Source: Astur gentilis
Taxonomy: Eukaryota; Chordata; Aves; Accipitriformes; Accipitridae
DNA length: 64,000 nucleotides
Assembly: GCF_929443795.1 (NCBI RefSeq)
Contig: NC_064919.1
Span: 75,589,386 to 75,653,385, forward strand
Direction of reading: 5' to 3'
Positions 13,801 through 24,100 of the stretch are shown in pieces. Made by a program: the position numbers and the translations under genes. Every line of letters starts with the position of its first letter. Position 1 is the stretch's first letter. The notes under the pieces were generated by a model. That model was not told where the DNA came from, made no database searches, and was given only the letters and a program-made list of their open reading frames with translations.

Positions 13801-16800
13801 AGTCAAGGCTAAGTAAGAATTAAGTAACGAAGTAACACATACACAAAACACTAAATAACTTGTACTGTTGCTGGCTAGCATAAGTTTATTTCAGAACATT
13901 TAAAACTGAGTAGCTAGTTTTATTTAAGTCAAGTTGCTGGCCATCTTTTTAACATTGCCTGATAAAGTTACCTGTGTTACAAACTGAGGTACTGGGCATT
14001 TTTCACTGTTTGTACACTCACGCTTGCATATGTTGTTGGGTTCTGTGTAATTGTGCTGCAGTGTATCTTTAGCTCAGTCACCAGTCTGACAGTTTACTCC
14101 CTTTTGGTTCTGCTTTTCCAGGATTTTCCAAGTGACTGTTTCAGGTCACTTCTAGAATGTTGTTGTTACTGTGCTATCATTTTTTGTACTGTATTGCACA
14201 GTTTCAGCAGATTATTTGCTTTGTATGCCAGATGTATTGAAAAAACTAATATATTTTGGTATTTTAAAAAATAGTTATCTCATCATGTCAGGTTTTAGAC
14301 CTAATTAAAAAGAATAACTCATGAAAATATTAGTTGTATACAAGTGCTAGAGAAGACTGCTGCAGTGAAAACGAAGATGGTTCCAATGCCTTATATAAAC
14401 CTTCTTATTTTAGTTATGCGAAATCAAGGCAGCCTGAGACTGATTCTCAACACCCGACTGTGGGATCAAATGGTTATAAAAAGAGCAAACAGAAAGAGCC
14501 TGTGCTTCACTGCAACAGACCAAGAGGACCACTCTGTTCAAGTATTTCTAATTCAGGTAAGCAAGAGAGAAAAACCCCAGCCAAATCCCCATTTCATCTA
14601 GGATTGTGAAGACTTGCTGAGGCTCTGGTTTTAGCAAATGGCCTTTGATGCTCTGTCAGGCTGTTCAGCTTAGCTGTTACATGGCTTTTATTATGAAATG
14701 AGTTAGAAAGTGCCATCCCTTGGTATTTCAAAAAAAAGGTGTGAAGATGGGATATGGCCTTAGGGCGGACATTTCCAGACTGTGGTTCACCTGCCACTGA
14801 TGGAATGGATATCATTCCAGTCATATGCAGCAACTGCTGTTTCTTACAGAAGCAACACTATTTTCTACACAGGTAGTTAGATATTCGTAAATTACTTTGG
14901 TACAAGGCAGCAGCTTTCTGCCATGGTTCTCGACACAGTGCTTGCAGTAATCCATCCAGTGTAGGACCTCCATTTCTCAGTTGAGGAGAACATAGATTTT
15001 GCAATGTCACCTTATGTAAGACAATAGTCTTGGGAATCCAGGTTTTCTCTAGCAAGGGCTGGTAAGTTGAGGATGGAAGTATGGTGGACTTAACTTGCAA
15101 ATAAATAGCACATATGTCCTAGGTTAAGAAGTGAGAGCATCCACCTGAGTTTAAGGATGTCTCCGGTTTCCCCAGTAGACCTTTCTGGGAAGGGTTCAGC
15201 CTCCTGGGCAAGAAAAATAACTCGCCACTTCCAGGAAGTGTCACATGTCATACACAAGCAAAGCACTATGCACCTTATATGCCAGCACTGTAAGTCTGTC
15301 ACTTCCAAACAGTTATTGACTTATGTATGGCTGTGCTGGACAGCTGGTCTGCCTGTGAGAATTAGAAATGTTCTGGATTGCCAGATGTGCTGCACAGTTT
15401 TTCTAGTGTATATAAATGTAAACATCCCTTAAATTCTGTTGTGGCACTTCTGGACAGCAAAAAAAAGACATGTATTAGGAAACCAAGGTACATGTGTGTG
15501 GCAAGGGTTGCAGGAAGCTACTTCTACAGTCGTCACTGAAGCGGCGGGTATCCTTCCCTATAGCTAGTATCCAGCCAAACTAACACTGAGACTCTTGAGT
15601 GTGGAAGGCAGATTGGTCAATGCGTGAGACACCCAGCAGGCACTGCCAGAGCCTCGGCATGTAAGTAGGCTGGTCTAGTAGTCAGTGGAGCCCACTCCTC
15701 CAAGGCACCGGCAGATATTTTTAACTGCCATTTAAATTTGGTTTTCCCATGTCCCATGAATGATTGATACATTTGGTTCAGGGATATTATCCAAAGGGCT
15801 TCTCATGAGTGAGGGAGAAGAGTCATATGATGCTGACTACAAAGTAGGTGGTCCACAAGACTCCATTCGGTTGATCCTACAGTACTCACCCAGGTTTGCG
15901 CAGAGGGCTGGCCCTGCCCACTCCCCCATGCTTGTTTCTCCCTCCTTGCTTTTGGTAGCATTGGAATTCATACAGCTATGAGTGAGGCAGATCAGAGAAC
16001 TGATCTGGGTGGGCTTTTTTTGGTTTTGCTAATTTCGGTTTTCAGCTTGATTCTATTCACCCTGTGATTGCCCTAACGGTGGTACTGGCACAATGGAGAG
16101 GGTAGAAATGAAGGGTCAGAGGATGTACGGAGGCGAGTCCACCCCTCTTGGCAGAAGCCAGAGTTCATACTAGATTAAAGTGACAAAGGAACTCTGGCTT
16201 TTCAATGAATAAGTAAAAAGCTACCAATAGAAATGATCAGACTGAATAGCTGCCTTTTTCATATTTATGACCCTGCGTTTCCTGAAAAGCCCTGTTATCT
16301 TCAGAGCTCAGATTTGTCCACTGAGAACTGCAGTTTGCAGTTGAGACATCTCAACAACTCTGAATTGCTTTCTTCTTTGCCCGGCTGTAGGGAGAGAACG
16401 GTTTGCTGCTGCAAGTCTGGGTGGCACAGAAGGCAACCCTGATCTGCTGCTGCTTCCCAATTCGCATGCTTTTCCACCTGTACACACTGAAAGGTGTCAT
16501 TCCAATCCAAACAACATGTATTTATTCCTATTGCCAAGAGACACAGATAGAAATTACTCTATGTGATGCACAGAAGTGGAGAGCTGGACTACAGAAGACC
16601 ATATGTAGTTACCCTCTGGTAGATGATCTGCTTCATGACAATGTAAGAAGTACTCTACTGGTACTTCTGGCAATGCCCAAATGCAGTGCTTTTAGGAAGC
16701 CCAGGCAAACATGGCCACTTTGTATGGTCTGTTCACCTCATTGACCCCCAGCATCCTTCAGTGTTGGATTAGAGATGTGAGAACATGCACCCCTACTTGT

Positions 16801-18174
16801 TTCCTTTGCTATCTATTTTGTGAAATGATTGCCCCTGAATTTTTCCAATTCCTTTTTTTAAACTTTTGTGACTATATTTTTGACCTGCTGTTTTTAATTT
16901 ACATTGTCTCTCCCCCCTCTCTCCTGAAACTGCAAATATAGAAGTTATTACTCAACTCTGTGAAAAAGCACTTTCTTTTATGCTGATCCTCTACTGCTTT
17001 CATTAAGCGTACGCTCGTGCATTTATTGTGTGGTTTGATGAACAGCCATACCATATGCAGTTTATCTACCACTTTTATAATTTTGAAAACCTTAGTTATA
17101 CCCCATTCTTATCCTTCTTTTCAAACTTGAAGTGTCTCAACTCTTCCTAAGGAGCTGCATCACACCCTTGATCATTTTTGGTGGCCTTCTCTTTCCCTTC
17201 TTTAATTGTGCTATATCCTTGAGATGTGATGGCCAGAACGGAACACAGTACTCAGGACATGGCTGCTTGAAGGTTTTATGTACTGGCAAAATGCTGCCTT
17301 GTCTAGTTCTCAGTACTCTTCTTGATGCTTATCTTCTGTTCAAAAATAGCAGCAGAATTCATAGTATCTTTAAATATTATAATCACAAATAATTTTTTGT
17401 AGTTAGGTTTTAAAATTCTTACATTCTGTAAACCAAAATAATGTAATACATATATTAACATTTCAGTGCTTTCTTACTTCTCGAATCATACTCGGGAATT
17501 GTCTGGAATATCGAGTACTCGGTACAAACTGAGCCATTCTTCAGGGGAAATTATTTTTAAGCTTATGTTTCTTGTAACTATAGGGAAAATAATCAACAGC
17601 TACATATTGCAAAACTCAGACCACTTAAAGAAGCGTGACCTTATTTGTATTTAAATTTATTTTCTGAAATGAATTATTAAGTGTGAATCTTAAATGGATT
17701 GCTGTGATTAAAAAGGACAAAATAGAGCTCCTTCATTACTTTTGAAAATTTCTCAGTCAGCTTCTCTATGACAAACAGAGGGTTTTCTTGGTTAGTTTGG
17801 ACTGAATGCATTTTATGTTTTGCAGGCAAGCTCAAAAGACACCGAATACCTGTATGCAGCAATGCATCACCGCCTTGTGGCATTGCGAAGCTTTGCTGAG
17901 CAAGAGCCAGATGCCAATCAAGTAGATGCAGAGTCAGAAATAGCTTTTGAGCCATTAAACTGTGATAGTGATGATGAAGATGATGAAAAAATAACTCAAG
18001 TGAGCAGCAGTGGATATGGTAAGCAGAAATTTTCCTGGGAATGCTGTAATCCTTTCAAGGTATTTTCTTGCAAGCAATGACAATTGTACTACTTTTTTTT
18101 TTTTTTCGTGCTGACTATAACTGCCATCTGTTACAGATACCCTTTTTCACGTAGAAGACGGTAATTCCTTTTAG
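546..18174 (+). CDS. RANBP3L: RANBP3L, Ran-binding protein 3-like (partial, multi-exon)
   Basis: Thirteen exons with consistent phases: 546-604, 876-912, 1543-1620, 2706-2780, 3643-3717, 4370-4494, 4967-5070, 10193-10277, 11389-11488, 12621-12751, 13692-13812, 14414-14556, 17826-18018, plus a likely terminal piece at 18137-18174. Hallmarks in order are an FVFEKK segment, KR-x-RSSSFT (basic nuclear-import type signal with an R-x-R-S-S-S kinase site), IRPAILQPPQA, the FG-type motif FVFGENMVERVL, VITGEEAEHNVLQ, and a Ran-binding domain (exons 13692 to 17826) reading NCKLFVFNK, ERGRGSLRLND, MRNQGSLRLILNTRLW and LYAAMHHRLVALRSF. The tail is acidic (DSDDEDDEK). RANBP3-family proteins bind Ran-GTP and assist CRM1 export; RANBP3L has been described as a nuclear export factor for BMP Smads. 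The 5' exons are outside the window. RANBP3 itself is a less likely identity, given divergence in the linkers and the NADK2 neighbour. Confidence 0.93.
876..912 (+). CDS. RANBP3L: RANBP3L short exon
   Basis: This 37-nt exon follows a long T-tract and tccag, with donor gtaata. It encodes WPAEDLVCKADN and ends in phase 1. It is short but keeps the reading frame between its neighbours. Confidence 0.75.
1543..1620 (+). CDS. RANBP3L: RANBP3L exon with KRARSSSFT motif (cassette A)
   Basis: Phase 1 to phase 1, 78 nt, acceptor ttttctctag and donor gtatga. It encodes a basic motif KRARSSSFT that fits a nuclear-import signal followed by an R-x-R-x-x-S kinase site. It is closely similar to the exon at 2706. 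Confidence 0.85.
2706..2780 (+). CDS. RANBP3L: RANBP3L exon with KRGRSSSFT motif (cassette B)
   Basis: Phase 1 to phase 1, 75 nt, acceptor tcctttcag and donor gtaact. It encodes QKRGRSSSFT followed by FPPSQPG, which resembles the matching segment of RANBP3 more than cassette A does. Equal phases at both ends mean it can be included or skipped without a frameshift. Confidence 0.7.
3643..3717 (+). CDS. RANBP3L: RANBP3L exon (KKNNIFMTSALLQ)
   Basis: 75 nt, phase 1 to 1, acceptor ttctgtag and donor gtaact. It encodes VKKNNIFMTSALLQRN, conserved with the mammalian protein. Confidence 0.85.
4370..4494 (+). CDS. RANBP3L: RANBP3L exon (IRPAILQPPQA)
   Basis: 125 nt, acceptor ttttgcaag and donor gtaaaa, phase 1 to 0. 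It contains NVIRPAILQPPQALA, a family signature shared with RANBP3. Confidence 0.88.
4851..4877. repeat. (AT)n microsatellite
   Basis: About 13 uninterrupted AT units in an intron of RANBP3L. Confidence 0.95.
4967..5070 (+). CDS. RANBP3L: RANBP3L exon (serine/threonine-rich linker)
   Basis: 104 nt, acceptor attcctag and donor gtaagt, phase 0 to 2. It encodes a Ser/Thr-rich linker beginning LSEDRSYSSAEN. Conservation is low, so assignment rests on frame continuity and splice sites. Confidence 0.7.
5071..8358 (+). other. RANBP3L intron
   Basis: First part of a 5.1 kb intron. Apart from the downstream CR1 insertion I see no coding or RNA signal; the open frames are short and unrelated to known families. 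Confidence 0.6.
8359..9003 (-). mobile_element. CR1 LINE, 5'-truncated, antisense in intron
   Basis: The left end is the reverse complement of the CR1 3' terminus (two ATTCTATG units), next to the usual bird CR1 tail sequence. The minus strand encodes the C-terminal part of CR1 ORF2, including VLERVQRRATKLVRGLEHK, ELGLFSLEKRRLRGDL and NGLKLRQGRFRLDIRKNF. The frame breaks near 8,646, between LYNCLKG and the GAGLFYQ segment, so the copy is dead. Only about 0.65 kb of the roughly 4.5 kb element is present, typical of incomplete reverse transcription. A C-rich/A-rich tract follows at 9,007-9,050. Confidence 0.93.
9004..10192 (+). other. RANBP3L intron, remainder
   Basis: AT-rich sequence between the CR1 copy and the next exon. 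It contains a run of about 18 C/G-biased bases near 9,030 and otherwise nothing recognised. Confidence 0.6.
10193..10277 (+). CDS. RANBP3L: RANBP3L exon (FVFGENMVERVL)
   Basis: 85 nt, acceptor gttcccacag and donor gtaaga. It encodes the FG-containing motif FVFGENMVERVL, nearly invariant in the RANBP3 family. Confidence 0.92.
11389..11488 (+). CDS. RANBP3L: RANBP3L exon (linker)
   Basis: 100 nt, acceptor tttttcctag and donor gtaagt, phase 0 to 1. It encodes SPEKHPQPCNGADSYNGE, a weakly conserved linker. Confidence 0.8.
12621..12751 (+). CDS. RANBP3L: RANBP3L exon (VITGEEAEHNVLQ)
   Basis: 131 nt, acceptor cctcctacag and donor gtatgt. It encodes NESAAASICKPVEKILLDK then VDVITGEEAEHNVLQ, the lead-in to the Ran-binding domain. 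Confidence 0.93.
13692..13812 (+). CDS. RANBP3L: RANBP3L exon, start of Ran-binding domain
   Basis: 121 nt, acceptor ttctctttcag and donor gtaaga. It encodes INCKLFVFNKLSLTWIERG and RGSLRLND, the first strands of the PH-fold Ran-binding domain. Confidence 0.95.
14414..14556 (+). CDS. RANBP3L: RANBP3L exon, middle of Ran-binding domain
   Basis: 143 nt, acceptor cttattttag and donor gtaagc, phase 1 to 0. It encodes MRNQGSLRLILNTRLWDQM and ATDQEDHSVQVFLIQ. Confidence 0.95.
14557..17059 (+). other. RANBP3L intron
   Basis: Part of a 3.3 kb intron. No exon-like or RNA-like sequence was recognised; short open frames here look accidental. Confidence 0.6.
17060..17300 (-). mobile_element. Old CR1-type LINE relic
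   Basis: The plus strand reads like a diverged antisense copy of the CR1 ORF2 end seen at 8.7-8.9 kb. Both carry TTGGT-GCC-TTCTCT and later GGCC(C)A-AAC-GAAC-CAGTACTC. Far more substitutions than in the other copy indicate an older insertion. Boundaries are approximate. Confidence 0.5.
17826..18018 (+). CDS. RANBP3L: RANBP3L exon, end of Ran-binding domain and acidic tail
   Basis: 193 nt, acceptor tgttttgcag and donor gtaagc. It encodes ASSKDTEYLYAAMHHRLVAL and an acidic tail with DSDDEDDEK. It ends in phase 1, so at least one more coding exon is needed unless intron read-through supplies the stop. Confidence 0.93.
18137..18174 (+). CDS. RANBP3L: Candidate terminal RANBP3L exon
   Basis: A T-rich tract, a branch-like TGCTGAC and the acceptor ctgttacag precede a phase-matched reading DTLFHVEDGNSF ending at TAG (18,172-18,174). 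No family conservation supports the residues. The competing candidate is at 19,430. Confidence 0.4.
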
Positions 18175-21100
18175 TATTTTGACTTACTACTGTTAAAATG
18201 CAAGGTTTTGCCAGATCAAGCTTCTACACATCTTTATAGCAGTGGAATACTCTTTTGACAAAAGGCTGAGGGTTAAGAAATTTTAATATTGTCAAGCTTT
18301 ACCTAAAAGTTTCTTCAGTATATTTCAGTAGAAATGACTAGAGGTATTGAGATACTAGGTGTTCCTTGAGTAAGTGAAAGTTGAGTCCATTCACATCAGC
18401 GCTTACGTAGTTACTAAGGGCTTGAAGTGTAATGTGTTTACTAAGATAATTTATTATGCAGTGGTTACCTTGATTTAAAAGACTGATTCTTGATCAGCTA
18501 TAACAACTACCTCATTAGGAAATCTGAAGGTCAAGATTTATGCACCGGTTTTGCCAGCCTTCTTCAACGTCACAAAAATGTAGGCTCCTCAAAGGGAAGA
18601 ATGCAACTAAAACAAGATATAAGGGGCAAGCTGCTGACTTAAACCTTCTCTAGAAGCTGTTAATACAGCTCACAACAAGGCTGGGGTCACATTTGCAGAA
18701 AGCAAGGCAGAAACAGCTGTCAGACTTAAAAGCTCTTCTATCTTAGCAAAAGACAAGTCACATTTCTGGGGCAAATTCACTTGCTTGTGCCAAACAGCTA
18801 CAGTGGATACAGGAGCTGCCAATTACATTCAATTTTCTAATAGAAGGACTACAGCGGGCATGTTTGAGTTGTTGCTCATGGCATTAGTTTCCCTCTGCAA
18901 CTGAGCAACATACTGTCCTTATATTGTAAACTCTTCCTTTTAACAACTATTCAACAAGAATTAAGTCATGTATGAGTAACAGCTACAAGTGACTGTTTCC
19001 TTAAGGAAGTCTTTTTTCACCTTTAGGCAAATAGATTGCAGTTTACAATGCTCGTTCCCATTATTAATTGTTGTTTAACTACATTTCAGTAGCATTCAGT
19101 GCTCTAAGCAAAGCATGATGCTCTTATACAACATTTTCTCACAAATACCTTTTTTCTGTTTAGGAAATGGGAAAATTGTTAGCTGTGAGAACTCCCTGGA
19201 TTGCTCCCAGATAATCCAAAATTCCCTCTGTAATTCCTACATAGTCTCTATTGGCTTTTACAAAGAGTTACTGGTAACTTGGAAACTCTGGATGGAGCTT
19301 GATTCCTTTCCAGAATTCTTGATAAGAATTCTTTGTTCTTCTAGGGGAAAAAAAAAAAGAGGGGAAAGGGAATGTCAAAGCAGTGTAGGAGCACAAATTT
19401 ACAAGTTAAATATTTATTTTGATTTGCAGAGACTTCTGATACAAATATTCAGATGGCAGCCAGCAAACAGATTCTGAGATATGAGTGTCAGGTGCTGTTT
19501 TTTCTTGATCTTTTAGTTTAAGCATCTGTCCTTCGTTTACGTCCAGTTACTGACAGCAATTCTAACAATCCCTTTCAGCTGCTTTTTCGATGACTTCTAG
19601 CATTTCCTGCTTATCTTAATCTCTTCTATTATTCTTAGAGCCACAAGGTTTTAATTTTGCATACATGTCAGTTACTGGTATCCAAGTCCCACTTACTTTA
19701 CTTGCAGACATTCACCTCTTACACATGCCTATCCCTGGAACTCCCATTTCCAAGACAGGAGGAAAAATATACCTCATGGGTTTAGAACAGGGTGAGGTCA
19801 GTTTTAAATATCAGCATAGAAGCATCCATTTGGATGCAAGAGATTAGATCCTGCATATTTAAGAGCATTTGTTTAAATCTTTCATTTTCATGTGTTCTTT
19901 TTCTTTGAAGGATGTGTGTGAATAAGTCATCTTCTTTTTATTGATGTAATTCTGTTTCAGAGATTACCTCTCCTTAAGACCACATACATGTTAAGAAGCT
20001 AAGTCCTCAGTGACTGCTTCATTACAATAAATAGAAAGTATGCCTGCATTTTATTTCCTTCCATTCTACCTGTTTTGTCTCAAAAGAAATCAATTATAGT
20101 TCTTTCTTTTCTCAATACAGGCAATTTCCTTCTTGTTAAACTGAATAACACAGTTCCCTAGATTATGATATCTATTTCATGACACTGTAAAAGACATGAA
20201 AAAATAGATAAGAATTATCTTTAGTGCTAGAGACTGAGGAAGAAGGCAAATGATATATGCCGTAAGTGAAGTGTTATGAACACTAAAGTGATCCTATGTT
20301 TGTTTGCAAGACATTTTGGTAAGAATTTTTTACACAGAATTCTTCATTAACAGGATGTTAATGATGTATAAGGACACTGTATAAGGTAGTAGAGGTATCT
20401 CTACCATTTTGCAAATTCAGTATAGATATTTACTCCAGCATTTTTTAAATTCTTTATTGCTTTACTTTCAAGCAGAGATACTATTTTCATAAAGTCCATA
20501 AAGAATAAGTTGCTGCACCTGCTCCTTTTATCAGATAATATTTTACCAGTTACAGCTTGGATATTTCTACCAACAAATTGCTCTGTAAACCTAAGTGCAG
20601 AGAAACAGAACAATTAATCTTTAAGCGGATTTTGAGAATGGATAAGATCAATAACTCTCTGGGAAGTATTAATCTTTTCCCACTGAATACAGAGTGAGCC
20701 GAGGAGATGAATTCAGACTAGACAGCAAACTTCTAGGCTGACCAAAGTCAAGCAAATCTCTTCGTCCATTTCTTTCATTGCTAGTTCATTTCTCTGCTAA
20801 GTATTGTAACTGTGTTTGCCTCCAGTTGTCTTTGTTAGATTTAGGTGAGGACAGATGAGCAGAATTCTTTATTACACGTAAGAAAAATTTTCTCAGTAAA
20901 TAACAAATAAAACAATGAAAAATGCTGATTGAGTGATTGGACCAAGAGTGCTCCCTTCTGAGGGAAATGCCACTGGCCTGAGACAGTTCCGTGACTCTCC
21001 CCTTTAGTTTTTCCTCTCCTTGGACTTGGAAGCCTTACATTCTTTGCTGTGTGGTAGATCTGCTTCAACAAACAGAACAGAGAATTACCCTTAGCCAGAC

Positions 21101-24100
21101 ATATGGAACAGCCTAGTATGGGAGCACTGCCTTCGGGTAGACAGCGAATTGTTCCTGACCCCTGTGGATAAAGAGGACTTGGCACCCTATCAGTCTGTGT
21201 CCGGGGCTTGTTCTGCAACGAGTACCATAATGTCAGACTGTTGCCACTACCTCCTCCTGCTTTGCTAATAGATCTCAACCATCGATTTGGGGCTTTCCAG
21301 TGTGTTTGCAGACCTGTGCCAGGTGTCTGTGCAGACAAAGTCCTCTGACTCTGGCTTTTTAAGGACCTTGACTACAGGCAGTTACAAATTCAGCACATGG
21401 GAGTATTGAATTGCACTGCTAATATGCATAAATTCCATGTGTAGTTATTGGATAGACAGTTCTCTAACGTAGACACTGTGCAACTCTTGCAGGCTGCCCA
21501 TCTCTTTCCACTTGGCAGCACAAACAAACCAGGCACCCGTGTCAGCTTCAAAAAACCATCCTGCCAGAACATGGAACTGTTAGAGCCCCAACACCTAAGC
21601 TTGCCATTGGTAGCAGGTGATTGGAAGTCACTGCTTAGACCCATAAGTGACCAAGATGTCTCTGAAAATGGTACTCTTGTTTCTGACTCTTCTAAGAGAG
21701 TTTTTCCGTCTTTTCTTCATAGGCATAAGGAGATTCTGTCCTTGCTCCAAAGGAATGCATTTTGATCACATTTAGAAACGCCTCCGTCATGGTCATCAGA
21801 AATAGTGGAAGGTTCTTAAAGTGCTGTAACCCCATTAGTATATAGAAAGAACTGTTATGCCTCGAGACACATGAGGCATTTCTTTCACAGGGGAGTATGA
21901 AATGCCAGTTGTAGTAGTAGAGTAGCATGGGGCTATAGGTAGCATGGTTCCTATGATTTCCATCCTTTTCCCTTTCCTGATTTTGCAGGAATTTATTTAT
22001 TTGTATCCCTAAGGGAGAACAGAGAAGCTGGAAAAGTACCTGTGAGGGACAAGGACGGCGGTGTCACTAGGCAAAGAAATGCTTTACGCATTGTTTCTTA
22101 CACCGTACCTCACCAATAATTCTCTTAAATCTTCTCCTAACTTCATCCTGGTTGAGGTATCCTCTCTTTTGATCGAGGTGTCCTCTCTTTCTTGGCATGG
22201 AATTTTCTTTTAGAAGCTGTTAGGGTGAATTCAAAGATGCTGGAGTCTAGGACTAGGTAAGTCCCAAGAGGTCTCTCTTGTATGTAGCCATAGACCTTAA
22301 GAGAAAACCACAGTGTGCGAAGACATCGTGTGTCCTGTATGGATCCAACAAGAATTGCATGGATTTTGGAGACTACTGGTGTGGAGAGCCAGACAGTGCA
22401 GCCTTTGTTCTATTTTACAGACCTTTTCTGGTCCACTATACAAATACCTCCCATGTTGGCCTCATTAGGACTGTCATCTGTTGGTGTTGGTCAAGATTTA
22501 AAATGTTACAAGAGCTTTTTTTATTTTTAAGTAAAATACTTCTAAAGTTCTTAAAGGAACTACTGTTCAGCAACACCACAGGAACTCCTGAAGAACTGCT
22601 ATCTTTGCTTGATGTTTCTTGTCAGTTTAATTTAAATTCTTTCCAATTGTTAAGGATTCCAAATCATAAATCTCAAACACACACTCCCATACCTGATTGT
22701 GATTAAAACTGAGGAAAAGTTAAGAATTAACTTCTTTGTTGGAGTCCAAGTTTCTGCATTCTTTGCAGCAGATGTCAGTAACATCTAAAGCAGAGAAGAA
22801 GAGACAACTCTGATTGGCTTTAAATGCTGACATATTAGGAAAGGGGCGGGGGGGGATCAGATTAGTGTTCTGACAAACGCAAGACCTTTCATTTCACCTG
22901 TAAGAAGTCTGAAACTTATAGTTAGTATTTAGCAGGAGCCAGATGGTAGTAGCAATTTTTAAACAGATACTGAGTTACATGGCTGGCATTAGTCAGCTGT
23001 ATCTGCTTTTTTGCAGATGAGTCAAAGTCATAGAGATTACAGACCACAAACACCCCTGGGTACTTTATCATGACCAGTGAGCTGTTTGAAGATACGCTGG
23101 TTTTCTCACAGCTTAGCGAGCATCTATTACAAAGTGTTAAGACAATGTTCCCTGTATAGAGTGAGATGATTTGCATCACAGACACATGTCCTATCTGGAC
23201 ATCTGAATCCTTAAGTGCTTATGTGCTTGTCTTTATTGACAGGGGGGGTCACAGGCTTCATTCACTATTCACATGCTCAAATATTTGTGAATAATCCTGT
23301 GTTATCTAGTTAGATATTTACCTAAACCAGGAACTGATCATATCCAAACTCTAACCTAGTGCTCTGGTATTATGAAATACCGGATTGTTTCAAAACATGA
23401 ATATGCTCAAATAAGCAGGATTTTTTCAAATTCTTTTTCAGATCATTCTAGATGGAACCACAGGCAGTCCATAGTCTGCTCCTGACACCTACCAGAGGTT
23501 ACAACAGCATGGCTGGGAACTCATCTTCCCAAAATGTCTAAGCTGACGCATTAGTCCCAGGAGGGAGGAAATCAGATGCATTTTCCTTTATGAGTTTTAA
23601 GCAAAGATTCATTTTAAGGACAGCTTAAGTTTAATACATTGAGAAAGAACTTCAGATGCACTTTTGAGGATTCCAGTCAGCCTGCTTTGCACTGAGATGG
23701 CAATGACACAATGGCTTCCAATATTCAAGAAGCGTTACCAAGGCTTCAGATTTTAGAATTAAATATATTTAGATGCATTATTAAAGTAAGGAATTTTATA
23801 GGGAATAGATGTTTTTTCATCATATTGATGGATAAAAGCACATAACCATGAACTAATAATGTATGTGAAGAGATACTTGTTACTTTTCATCTGTTATTTA
23901 AAAGATACATTTGGAAAGCTTTAAATCAGGCTTCACTGAAAAAACATTCATTTAAAATTGTGTGGTAACATTCAGCATCCTGTTTGTAAGTACATACAAG
24001 CAGAACTGGGGATGGCAGTTTAGCATGACCAAGGCCTGTGAAACTAGCATTCATAACAAGGTTTTTTTTTCTCTTTGTTTTGAAAATACCTGGAGTTGCA

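Noticed and set aside
20841..21338. A 165-codon minus frame in the RANBP3L-NADK2 spacer
   Set aside because: No recognisable domain, no initiator context of note and no neighbouring exons.
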